Origin: Ambrosia x helenae
Taxonomy: Eukaryota; Streptophyta; Magnoliopsida; Asterales; Asteraceae
DNA: 64,000 bases
Direction: 5' to 3'
Assembly: GCA_030844895.1 (NCBI GenBank)
Contig: CM061224.1
Coordinates: 74,904,567-74,968,566 of the forward strand
Each line of letters opens with the position of its first letter. The stretch's first letter is position 1. The position numbers and the translations under genes were made by a program. Shown here piece by piece: positions 42,678-53,177 of the stretch. The notes under the pieces are model-generated. The model searched no databases. It was not told where the DNA came from and was given only the letters and a program-made list of their open reading frames with translations.

Positions 42678-42755
42678 CTTTTGATTAGAAATTCTAACGG
42701 TTTTAAACTTATAACGGTATTCCTTATACTTTTGATTAGAAATTCTAACGGTTTT
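42678..42755. repeat. 27-bp direct repeat at the right edge of the Athila-like fragment
   Basis: cttttgattagaaattct and its continuation occur at 42678-42704 and 42729-42755, the second copy overlapping the point where gypsy LTR homology resumes. It may reflect the repair event that placed the fragment. Confidence 0.65.
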
Positions 42756-43841
42756 ACCCAATTGACCCAATAGTCTAAATAGGTATTAACATCCTTCATC
42801 TAAATCCATCTTCTATGAATCGTGTATCGTATTTATGCTTCTTTTTGTGACATTACAATGTCTAATTCCCAAATGCATATACAAAGGTATAATTAAGCAT
42901 ATAAACATACTAGAGACATATTAAGAATTAAGTCATCGAGTGACTTATCTTATGCGTGCTTCCTCTTTACCTCAACCCGAGATTCCTTTGATTCTAAGCC
43001 TCCCGAAGCCCCTCTTTTTACTACCTAGTAGATTGTAATCCACCTAGGTGGTAAGGATCATAATTAACAACATTGTTATACATGATCAATCAACCTTTTT
43101 TTTACGTATCATGTTCAACACATTTATCTAGTTTTAGTCCAAATTCATTCATTTGGACATTTTAACAAACACTTGGTGGGCATGAATTATCAAGACTATA
43201 ATTTTGGGTGGTTTATGAGCCATTTGCCTATCAATCAAGTATTTAGCCTTGATTCATCATACGATGACAATTTGACAACCCAAGTTCACCTTCTTAGTTC
43301 TAAAACACTCATTTTAGCTTATGAGCACACATGTTGCTCATACCCATCAATACACACCAAGTTATCTTAGGGATTTCACTCCATTTGATAAACTAGCATG
43401 AATTCAACAAAGATTTGTTGGGAATAAGGTTTCCCTACACTAGAGACACCTTCCCCAACACCCAATTTGACTTTTATATAAACCCTAGATTATCAACATT
43501 TCCATGAAAGCTATAATACATCAAATATGATGAAACAAGAGTTTCCTACTGATTACACGGGGTTAGTAGCTCCGATTTCTTGCTATCCCAAGCAAAAGCC
43601 CCTTGAATTGAACTTGATTCAAGCTTGTTTATGAGTTTTTAGGGTTTGGTTTGCAAGAGGGTGTTTGGATCGTGAGTTATGAGTAGGGAAAACATATTCC
43701 CTGCATTTTATTCAAGCCTACAAGTCAAGTTTAAGGCTTTGGTAGGTTTAGTCCCTCCACTTTTGCAAAGTATTTTCTAGTTAAAAGCCATGTGTGCTTA
43801 TATTATCATAAAATACGGTTTATAAATTTTGGGGTGTTACA

Positions 43842-43860
43842 ACTCCACCCCCCTTAAAGA
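43842..43860 (-). other. Polypurine tract of the gypsy element
   Basis: On the - strand ttaaggggggtggagt directly precedes the LTR start tgtaacacccc. The sequence before it (cgaggacgaaaccctc) matches what usually ends the pol of autonomous relatives. Confidence 0.85.
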
Positions 43861-46059
43861 GGGTTTCGTCCTCGAAACCAGATGTATATGTGGATTCCCA
43901 TGGGTCGCGCCTCATGTTTAACTTTGAGTTTTATTCCTCCTCGATGAGGGTTATTTTAATGGAATTTGATTACGCCTGTAAGTTTATGTATACATATTCG
44001 TTAACCTTTACGAGAGATTATTCAAGTTTAGGCACCCGCAGGTGTCTTGGTTTGTCCAAGAGCCATTGATTTGACTCTTTTGCGTGTTTAGAACCCTTAA
44101 GTCCCTGAAGACTTAGGGTGTACATTTAATTATTTACTCTGCTTAGAATCATTTCTATGCCCTAAAGCACATATTGGGTTTGGTTATCATGCGGCTTCCC
44201 GAAGACCTTTCACACGCCTTCCTTGTTATATTTATGCATTCCTCTGGGTCCAAGTGGTGACGAATTCACTTGACCCGTTTGATCTTTCTAGTGATTGCTT
44301 AGCTATCACTAGGATATTAACGGTTTATCGTTCGTTTTCTTACTATCCGATTGCTAATTCTGGGAATAGTTAATTCATCAGGGGTTTCGGTTACAAATAG
44401 ACTTAGTTTCATAAGTCACATGCTTTAGTTAGTCATCCAATCTCAGGACTGTGACTTAGGATGTGTCTACACATCGTCTGTCAAACTTCTGAGTTAAGAT
44501 TTGTTGGGCTTTATAAAAGTCCAACTTTCGTTTAACAGGCTGTAATAGCCCAAGGTAACTCGTATCCTATATTGTCCGCTTTTCCCGACCAGCTATATTA
44601 GACTGTGACCAAGCTCACGGTTTTGCATTGGTCTCACCCCCGAAGGACTGGCCAAAACACGTACGACAGAGAAGGTATCCCACCCTTTATAAAGAAGTGT
44701 TTGTTTCCCTTTCCCAACCGATGTGGGATCTTACAACGTGCATATGTCCTAGTTTAGTGCTAGGCTAGTATTTTGCATTACTCATTTAGAGTTAGAATAT
44801 TCCATGGAATCCTCCATATAATACTTCAGATAGCACTACGCCTGTCTCATGCATTCTTTAACTCACATTGGTTTTATGTAATCCGAAATTTAGTATATTT
44901 CGCTCTTATTCGAAATAAATTCTAGGCGACTGATCACCTATTATCTTTTTCCCCAACACCTTGGGCTTTTAGTATTCTTATCCTATCAAAAGAATTAGCA
45001 TAGGGTTCGTGACCCTTTCTTATCTAGCCTTTCAAATTTATATTCGAGCTCTTGCAAGCATCTTATTTGAGATTTAACCCGAGTCTTCCGACTCTTTTAG
45101 TTATCTAGGTATTACTTCATATATAACACCCCGTTTTCACGTCCCCTTCCGGATTATGTTTTTATTTAATTCCTCGGAACACTTTGGATCCAAGGCAATT
45201 CCTTTATTGGTCTAGCCTTGTAAGGCCCGTTACTGAACTATGATCCGTTTCTGTTTATTTGTGTCCCTTAAGACTTATTGACCCATAGATCAATTCAACG
45301 TTTCTCAACAGGGTTCTTGCTCATCTGTGTTTCATGGTGTTACGTTACCATGTTTAGTCGCACAAGCCTATTGCTTATGTTTTCTTTATTTAGTATTCGT
45401 ATGCATAGTGATTCAGTAGGCCGCGTTAGGTTTATTATGAAGGCATTGCCTTCATTTCTATGATTCACATCCATCTATCTGATTTAGAGTTTAGATTGTC
45501 TGTTCATCCATCTCATGCTAAAGCCCATGGGATTTATCTCGCTTTATTTGTTTTTGACATGTCTTTATTAGATCACATCATTCATCGTTTACTCTCACAC
45601 GATCCTTGCTCGAGGCTAGGATCGTTCCCCTTGTGCGAATGCACCTCCGTTTTCCAGGGTCTTCTGCGATCCCCCTTTTGATTTAGCATTTAATTTCTTC
45701 TTTTATTTAACACTTCGTTTTACGCTATAACACCTTGTTTTTTTTAGCTCAGATTCGTGTGAATCATAGTTCACACTTGTCCTATGTGTATCTGTTTTCG
45801 TCGAATTTCACATTTGCCCATAGGCCTTCACGAATTTATTATGATTAATGGGACGCATAGTTCACATTTACTCGTAGACTATCATGAATTTATTACGAGT
45901 CAAGTTTAAGTGTAACTTAACCTTAAGCTTAGCCCGAATCTTGGCTTTTGTCTTACCACAGTACGGGGTTCCCGTTGGCATACGAGTTGGCCCTCGGGTA
46001 CGGTTTAGACTCGGTAAAAGTTCACCCTTTAGATGAGGTTTGGAGTGGTTTATGATTTA
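43861..46059 (-). other. Non-coding internal region of the gypsy element
   Basis: 2.2 kb with only short ORFs on either strand and no zinc knuckle, DSG, YVDD or integrase motif that I can find. It is intermediate in base composition and shows no repeats except scattered matches to the palindrome array that follows. Confidence 0.6.
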
Positions 46060-46800
46060 ACCTTTCGTTAAGGTTCGACTTTTACTGCTTGATTGACTTC
46101 CCATTCAGGTTCGAGCTTGACTATGTCTTAACCTTCGATTAAGGTTCAAGTTTCCTTACAGTTTAACCTCTCCTCAAGGTTCAAATGTGATAATGACTTG
46201 ATCCTTTGATTAAAGTTCAAGTCTACTTACGAGTAAATTCTCGATTATGTCTCAAGGTGATCATTATTTAACCTTTTGGTTAAGGTCCAAATCCTTTCAG
46301 GAAATTGGCCTTTGATTATGGGTTGAATGTATTTAGGACTTAACCTTGGACTAAGGTTCAAGTCTATTTGCGTGTTAACTCTTAACTAAGATTTGAGTGT
46401 GTTTACAACTTAACCTTTAATTAAGGTTCAAGTCCTTTATATGGATTAACCTTTATTGAGGTTCGAATGTGATTATGACTCAACCTTTGATTAAGGTTCA
46501 AGTCCCTTTTACTAATTTAACCTTATATAAAGGTTCGAGTTTTATTATGACTTAACCTTGTTTAAAGTTCAAGTCTAGTTGCGAATTTAACCTTTTATAA
46601 AGGTTCGAGTTTTTATTATGACTCAACCTTGATTCAGTTTCAAGCCTATTTCCAAACTGAATCTGTATATGACTCAACCTTGATTAAGGTTCAAGTCTAT
46701 TCCAAACTGAATATGTATATGACTCAACCTTGATTAAGGTTCAAGTCTATTTCTGAACTGAATCTGTTTATGACTCAACCTTGATTAAGGTTCAAGTCTT
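46060..46800. repeat. Array of about 16 imperfect palindromes (aaccttnattaaggtt)
   Basis: The unit taacctttgattaaggttca recurs about every 33-70 bp, for example near 46131, 46341, 46408, 46480, 46587, 46676, 46725 and 46776. Its core aaccttgattaaggtt is self-complementary. The last three units are nearly identical with about 50-bp spacing; the earlier ones are more diverged. The stretch 46801-47446 has no repeat or gene that I recognise. Confidence 0.75.
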
Positions 46801-49010
46801 TTTACTAATCTGTGTAAACATTGTGGTAATACATTTGGCTCTATGGCCCCGTGGGTCATTTATGCATCGGTTTTACATAGCCGGTCTACCGGACCTTTAT
46901 TGGTTCGGCATTACTCCCGCGTTCTATGACCTCGCGAGTCATATAGTTGGAAGTTTCACATGCCCTTTTCTCGCGACCTAGTCCTTGCTACATGGGACGT
47001 ATGCATAAAGAACACAAGAAGCCCACCGTATCATGTGTTTAACACTTACCTGGCCAGGGTAAGCAATTCGCACATGACACTGGTGATCTCGTTGCGTTCG
47101 TCACGATACTTCCCAAATAGACAATTCCCAGTCGCCTGTTTGATTTAATGAAATCTCTTTTGTTAATTTGCTTTAGTATGTTGATTTCGTTTTTTTTTTA
47201 TCGGATTGCATTGTTTTGCAAATGCAATCATGTTTTCAAATTTCCGTTTTGGCTGAACCTTGGCCCACCATCACCATGTAATTGGTGTGTTTCCAAGTTT
47301 TGAATTATTTAAAGCACCTTTCTGATGATTTATTCCTTATTGATTTCATGTTCATAAATGACACATAACATTTCGACTATATTAAGATAACTTTGGAAAT
47401 GAATTCCTTACCGGATTGATGATCAGCTTGAACCGAACGCTTAACTTGTAACACCCCAACCGATGGCGGAAACATCGGGGTGCCACGTATTGATGATTGT
47501 TTCAGTAGCACATGGTATAATATAAATTTTAAATAATTTATTCAAACATAATATCCAAATATAAAATGATGTCTAGGAATTCAATACATGATGTCAAATA
47601 ACAAAACTTCAATAACTTCAAATAAAACTTCATGTAAAATCCTCATGCTAACTCAAGCCTCAGCTTCATTGTTACCTGAAACATGTTAATTTTGAAAGTA
47701 TTTTGGGTCAACAAAAGTTGGTGAGAATTACATAGGTTTTTGATAATAGAATGAATAAAAATGTTGTGCAATTCATGTGTCATGTCAATCTAGCCCATAT
47801 GTGAGAACATACTAGAAATAAATCGAGTGCATAATCAACCCTAATGACTGTTATAATATGATACATACCATACACTCATGGTCCACTTGAATATGTTATG
47901 CGATAACAAACACCCACGCAACCTTTGTAGGAGGCACGTATCCGGGTGGGATTGTCAGTCCAATAGATCTATCAATGTATACCGTCGGCTTGTACGGAGT
48001 TAATGATTATGCTAGAATGGTGCTTACTCTAATCATGCTCAAGACATAATGCAACATAGAAAACACATAGACACATTGATGATTGAATTGCAATGATAAT
48101 GTTATAACATGTTTCACCCCAAAAATGGTGATAAATAAAAGGGGCTATGTAAAACTCACCTTAGTAAATGTTAAACTTCTTGAAAAGATGAAATAACAGT
48201 GTTGCCCAAAATAATGCCAAATATCACCCTATAATAAGGTAAATCATAATAAGTCTAAGTCTAATTAGTTTATAAGTGTATCCTAGGGTTTCGATTTGGG
48301 GATATCCAATTGTTGAATTTAAATTAAAATGTTAATTAATAAAGGGAAATTTGATAATTAATAAAAGAAAGTCTTTTTATAAAATTTGAATTTAGAATGT
48401 ACATAATATAGTGTTTGAAGTATAAAAATAATTTTTATAAAATTATTTCATTTAAAATAGATTTTTAAATCTATTTATTACAAATTGCCAATATTTAACT
48501 TTAATATTCGAAAATACTAAAATTAAAGAATTTCTATTTTAAAAATCATTTTTCTGTTCTAAATATTTAAAAATAAATTGTATAAAATTTTGGTGCAAAA
48601 ATAATGAAAATTGAATTTATTATGATTTAATTATGATTAAATCTAACAAAAATTGATTAAAAATATAAAATAAATGATTTTTCTGAATTAAAAATTATTT
48701 CAGTAAAGTTTAACTTTATACAAACTCAAGATAATTTTTGGAGAATTTAATAAAATTGTTTTGATATTTTAATGGATTTTTATAAATATAATAGTATAAA
48801 ATTGATTTAATTATTATAAATATTAAATAAATGAATTTTTGAAAAATAAAAATTGTAAATAAAACTTTTAACTCAGATTTAATAAATATAATTTTTTTTA
48901 GAATTTATAAAATAGTTTTAATATTTAAAAACGAATTTATAAGATTAAAATGTTTAATATATATATATTAGTTTGTTGTTTATCAAAATAAAAGAAACAA
49001 AAAAAAAAAG

Positions 49011-49083
49011 ATTGGCCGTAGCCGGACTCGAACCCGGGTGCAAAGGGTTGCAAGCCATGGTCACAACCACTTGGCCTAGGCCA
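49011..49083 (-). other. tRNA-like sequence with Pol III A and B boxes
   Basis: On the - strand an A-box-like ggcctaggccaagtgg (49068-49082) and a perfect B box ggttcgagtcc (49024-49034), about 33 nt apart. Outer tggcc and ggcca can pair as a short acceptor stem, but the T-arm has mismatches, so I do not call a tRNA gene. Confidence 0.55.
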
Positions 49084-49684
49084 GTGGTTGTGATGAATCC
49101 CGTATAATAATAATTATATACACAATATGAAATCGAGTTTATCCCCAAATTACAAGCACGAACCCTAGATTTTTTAATCAGACAAACCACACAATTTGAA
49201 CCCGATTATTGTTAGGGCTTTTGTTGTATGTTTGCCGACTAACAAAACCCACAAAAAAAATAGAACTCACAGTGTTGTATCGTGTATGATTGTCTGGTCA
49301 AAGACAAGAGTCAACTGTGTAATCGTGGGACACAATCATAGTGTTTCAGAAGTAATTGGAGGTGGAGAAGAGAGTGTGAGCGAGTTTCAAAGGTTCGTAG
49401 ATGATCAATTTATAGTGGGGATTGATGGGTTGGGTTAATTGGTAAGTTGACCTATGATTAAATGTCAACCGCGTATAGATTCAAAATTGGTCAATGGTTT
49501 ATGGTTAATTGACGTGTATACAGATCATACAAGGCCGGAAATCAAATAAGTTTACCAAATTTGGATCAATCACGAATTAATATGGTTTGATTATACATAC
49601 GCGTCAAGGCAGTTGACTTTCTCAAGTCAACTGTTAAAGGTTCAAGGTGTGTATAAGATTAACTCGCGTCCGGGTTTATTCCAA

Positions 49685-49757
49685 GTTGATAGCTAGCCCG
49701 GTTGGTTTATGTGTTGTGTTGTTTGGGCTTTGGCGCGGGTTCGAACCCCGGCCAGAG
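49685..49757 (+). other. tRNA-like sequence with Pol III A and B boxes
   Basis: A-box-like tagcccggttgg (49694-49705) and B box ggttcgaaccc (49738-49748), 33 nt apart, the same spacing as in 1552-1622. It points away from the one at 49011-49083. Upstream, gttgactttctcaagtcaact is a palindrome also found in the left copy (gttgacttccaaagtcaact). Confidence 0.55.
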
Positions 49758-49951
49758 CAAAACTATTTTTTTTTGATATATTTATTACACAACACATATA
49801 TAATATTATATATATAAGGTATTAGGGTTCCAATAAAGCGACAAAAATAATAATTGCGAACGTATAAGATAAAACTTGTCGTTTTTATTAATGATAGCCG
49901 TGTAACGTACAAGTTTAAATGCGTAATGTTACATAACTTGTTTAACCTTGG

Positions 49952-49964
49952 GCTCTGAATACCA
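49952..49964 (-). other. Primer binding site of the gypsy element (tRNA-iMet, one insertion)
   Basis: On the - strand tggtattcagagc follows the LTR by 2 nt. It is the iMet-complementary site with one extra T. Confidence 0.8.
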
Positions 49965-49966
49965 CT

Positions 49967-52024
49967 TGTAAGACCCTACCCATAATAGGGGTAATTAAAT
50001 GATAATATACTTGGTTTGTACTTGGAAAGCTAAAGCATTTCATAGTTTACTTTAACACATTAACATCCAAAAGCGACATTGATTAGTACAAACATCCTAA
50101 ATTATAGTTACGGCTTAGAATATTACAAAATAACCAAGTATCTTCATAAGTTTATCAAAACATTGCGGAAACGGACGAGGGAGAGGGCATCTGGTGGCAT
50201 AGGACAGCAAAAATTAGCTCGGGCAACCTGACATTGGCGTATCCTACGCCATTGGCGTAGGCAACTCCAAAAGTGGCGTATCCTACACCAAATCCTGACA
50301 AGGTACGAAATGTTTTAGCACCAAGTTGCCCCTTTGGGTCCATCTAGAACTGCTCCTGGGGCTTCCAGGGACACGTTTAAGGGTTCTTGTGCGTAATACA
50401 AACATGATTAGATGTATATTTGAATTCCTTGTTCGGTTTCTAACCCAAGAACCCTGAATTATACATCCAAGTTTTTAAGATTTTATGATTTCCAAGGCCT
50501 AGTAATGATTTTTCTATTCTTATCAAGCCTCAACACGACTACGTGACCTCCGCCCAAGTCATTTATACCGGGTTTGCAATGCCTCGTGTCCATGGCCACG
50601 TGTGCCATTTCTCTCGGTCTTGTTCGCTCGGTCTCTATGACATGCAACGGGATCTAAACACGATGTTTTCTTATAACCCTTGGAAATCACAATTTCATCT
50701 CATCTAAAGATATACCCACGATTTATACACCCAACATGAGCATATATGTATGTGTGTATATATATATATATCCTACAAAGTCATAGATATGACTTACCTT
50801 GGCTAGCGCCCTTTTTGCTTCTAGACTAGCTTGAGGTAGATAACATTGAGCCTATGAATACGCTCAAGCAACTAGCACAAATTCATTACCGGCTTAAGGT
50901 TAACTCTTGGCTTAAGCTATTGTCTATCTAGAATTTTTACCCAATTGACCCGATAGTCTAAATGGGTATTAACATCCTTCATCTAAGGCAATCTTCTATG
51001 AATCGTGTATCGTATTTATGCTTCTTTTTGTGACATTACAATGTCTAATTCCCAAATGCATATACAAAGGTATAATTAAGCATATAAACATACTAGAGAC
51101 ATGTTAAGAATTAAGTCATCGAGTGACTTACCTTATGCGTGCTTCCTCTTTACCTCAATCCGAGATTCCTTTGATTCTAGGCCTCCCGAAGCCCCTCTTT
51201 TTACTACCTAGTAGATTGTAATCCACCTAGGTTGTTAGGATCATAATTAACAACATTATTACACATGATCAATCAACCTTTCTTTTACGTATCATGTTCA
51301 ACACATTTATCTAGTTTTAGTCCAAATTCATTCATTTGGACATTTTAACAAACACTTAGTGGGCATGAATTATCAAGACTATAATTTTGGGTGGTTTATG
51401 AGCCATTTGCCTATCAGTCAAGTATTTAGCCTTGATTCATCATACGATGACAATTTGACAATCCAAGTTCACCTTCTTAGTTCTAAAACACTCATTTTAG
51501 CTTATGAGCACACATGTTGCTCATACCCATCAATACACACCAAGTTATCTTAGGGATTTCACTCCATTTGATAAACTAGCATGAATTCAACAAAGATTTG
51601 TTGGGAATAAGGTTTCCTTGCACTAGAGACACCTTCCCCAACACCCAATTTGACTTTTATATAAACCCTAGATTATCAACATTTCCATGAAAGCTATAAT
51701 ACATCAAATATGATGAAACAAGAGTTACCTACTGATTACACGAGGTTAGTAGGTCCGATTTCTTGCTATCCCAAGCAAAAGCCCCTTGAATTGAACTTGA
51801 TTCAAGCTTGTTTATGAGTTTTTAGGGTTTGGTTTGCAAGAGGGTGTTTGGATCGTGAGTTATGAGCTGGGAAAACATATTCCCTGCATTTTATTCAAGC
51901 CTACAAGACAAGTTATAGGCTTTGGCAGGTTTAGTCCCTCCACTTTTGCAAAGTATTTTCTAGTTAAAAGCCACGTGTGCTTATATTATCATAAAATATG
52001 GTTTATAAATTTTGGGGTGTTACA
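49967..52024 (-). repeat. 5' LTR of the gypsy element
   Basis: 2058 bp, tgtaacacccc (- strand, from 52024) to ggtcttaca (49967). Non-coding; a TA-rich tract lies at 50756-50771. It includes the 433 bp missing from the other LTR. Confidence 0.87.
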
Positions 52025-52573
52025 TCTGTTGTACCCCAACATCTGATGAACAACTGCTGATCACAAAGGACTGATGAGGAAACAACAGCTGATCCAAAGT
52101 ACTGAAGACTCAAGGTCTATTGGATCCAACAGCACTTAGGCTCCAACAGATGATTCAAGCTATTAGAGGTTTACATAATCAGCTGTTTAGATATCAGAGG
52201 TTTCCTATGTAACAGTGCTTGTTTAGATCAGATGTTTTATGTTATTATTTTGTTAGATGTCACTGTCTTAGGTGACGTCAGTCATAGGTCATCAGTGGTT
52301 TAGTTTGTCTATAAATAGAACAGTGCATGTACTGTTCTATTCATCACTCAAAACATTCTCTTAGACAAACAATCACAGAGTGATCAGGCTGAGGGGGAGT
52401 ACTTGTGTAATCATTGTAATCATTAGATTTATGAAGGCATTTGATTTAAAAACAATTATTCTCTTTGTTTTGATTCGTAGTTTATTATTCCGCTGCACTT
52501 TCCATTTATAGATTAACTTCTTTCATTTTTCATCTGTTAAACAATCAAAACAAATCAAACTCAGATCCTAATA
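52025..52573 (+). repeat. Element 4 LTR, right piece
   Basis: Continues the LTR begun at 38860. TGACGTCA palindrome at 52273-52280, TATA box tataaata at 52310-52317, an inverted repeat gaacagt/actgttc just after it, and a gagggggag tract near 52392. It ends ctaata, with the usual ca changed to ta. Confidence 0.75.
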
Positions 52574-52599
52574 ATTGGTATCAGAGCTTGGTCAATTAA
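52574..52599 (+). other. Primer site and internal stub of element 4
   Basis: tggtatcagagc at 52576-52587 is a tRNA-iMet primer site; only 12 more bases of the element's interior are present before element 5 begins at 52600. The expected duplicated site for element 5 would be attaa (52595-52599). Confidence 0.8.
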
Positions 52600-52873
52600 T
52601 GTTGATGCATTTTGCGACTAAGGATTGGATATACTATAATTAACATATGTTAGTGGATAGCCGAAGGTGACTTGTATGGGGCGAATGTAAAATAATATGG
52701 GCGAAGGTGAATCAGAAGGGCCGAAGGTAGAAATGAACTGGACGAAGGAAGAATGGACTAGATCAGAAGAACACATTCGACCACTTGCAGTGGGCGAATG
52801 TGGAAAAAGCTCACATTCGACCATCTGTAAGGGGCGAATGTGCAGTGTCTATATATAGATTTTGAGTTTTTGA
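52600..52873 (+). repeat. Truncated 5' LTR of element 5 (U3 and TATA box only)
   Basis: U3 with hairpins at 52772-52802 and 52812-52842 and TATA box tatatata at 52850-52857, 7 bp after the last motif. Homology to the element 1 LTR stops at 52873 and the next base belongs to the leader. The R and U5 regions are absent. Confidence 0.88.
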
Positions 52874-53177
52874 GTGGACGAACCTGAAAATCTTGTTGAA
52901 ATTTTTCACATTCGGGTGAAAATTCCACCTTCGACCGTTCTAACTTGGGCGAAAGTGGAATAGTATTATTCTGTGGTTACATTCTGGTTATATCCACCTT
53001 CGGTTGTTACTATTTGGACGAAAGTAGAACCAAAGGGACGAAAGTGAGATAGTTTGGGACGAGAGTGTAACATTTTGGTCGAACCAAGGATAGTTTGGAC
53101 GAAAGTACTCTTTTTCGGGCGAACCTAAGATTTTTGTTGAAAACTTTTCTAAGTGTTGAGATTTTCAGATTGTGATC
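52874..53177 (+). promoter_or_regulatory. Leader of element 5 with motif array
   Basis: Motif variants (cacattcggg, caccttcgacc, gggcgaaagtgg, ggacgaaagt) run to about 53130. The stretch gagattttcag ends 10 nt before the gag ATG. No primer site is present. Confidence 0.65.

Larger units (their letters stand above)
39540..42751 (-). mobile_element. Athila-like fragment arranged as 3' end, LTR, 5' end
   Basis: On the - strand the order is 3' untranslated region (42751-42116), polypurine-like tract (42115-42101), one LTR (42100-40357), tRNA-Asp-type primer site (40350-40332) and the start of gag (40206-39540). An LTR flanked by a polypurine tract upstream and a primer site downstream is the order expected across the junction of a circle or of tandem copies, not of a solo LTR. 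No target duplication is seen, and host LTR sequence was lost at the site. Confidence 0.75.
38985..43841 (-). repeat. 3' LTR of the gypsy element, interrupted
   Basis: 38985-39539 matches 49967-50501, and 42752-43841 matches 50935-52024. Between them an Athila-derived piece replaces 433 bp present in the other LTR (50502-50934). One more unit of the palindrome ttggcgtatcctacgccaa is present here (39251-39289) than in the other LTR. Confidence 0.85.
47447..49933 (-). repeat. Solo LTR, gypsy type
   Basis: 2487 bp from tgtaacacccc to atgttaca, flanked by a perfect target duplication, taact, at 47442-47446 and 49934-49938. No primer site, polypurine tract or coding region lies inside, so it is a solo LTR. 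TATA-like box on the - strand at 49406-49414. It is the same family or group as 1-1802. The AT-rich middle (48340-48960) is poorly conserved. At the left end gatggcggaaacatc makes a small hairpin with flanking cacccc/ggggtg. Confidence 0.88.
38985..52024 (-). mobile_element. Non-coding Ty3/gypsy element (LARD-like)
   Basis: On the - strand: 5' LTR 52024-49967, primer site 49964-49952, internal region 49966-43842, polypurine tract 43860-43842 and 3' LTR 43841-38985. Flanks are tctgt and tctgc. With the solo LTR removed, the internal region is about 3.6 kb and shows no gag or pol remains, so this is probably a non-autonomous large retrotransposon derivative. LTR starts (tgtaacacccc) and the gaggacgaaa...aagggggg end resemble Tekay-type elements. 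The LTRs differ by a few percent by eye. Confidence 0.82.

Noticed and set aside
46060..46800. CRISPR-like array
   Set aside because: The repeats are irregular palindromes in plant repeat DNA, with variable spacing, no conserved spacers and no cas genes.
52873..52874. The missing primer-site region of element 5 as the result of splicing followed by retrotransposition
   Set aside because: Element 1 has a gtaagag donor-like site near this point, but the junction does not match an exact donor-acceptor join, and an RNA without the primer site could not be copied in the normal way. A deletion is simpler.
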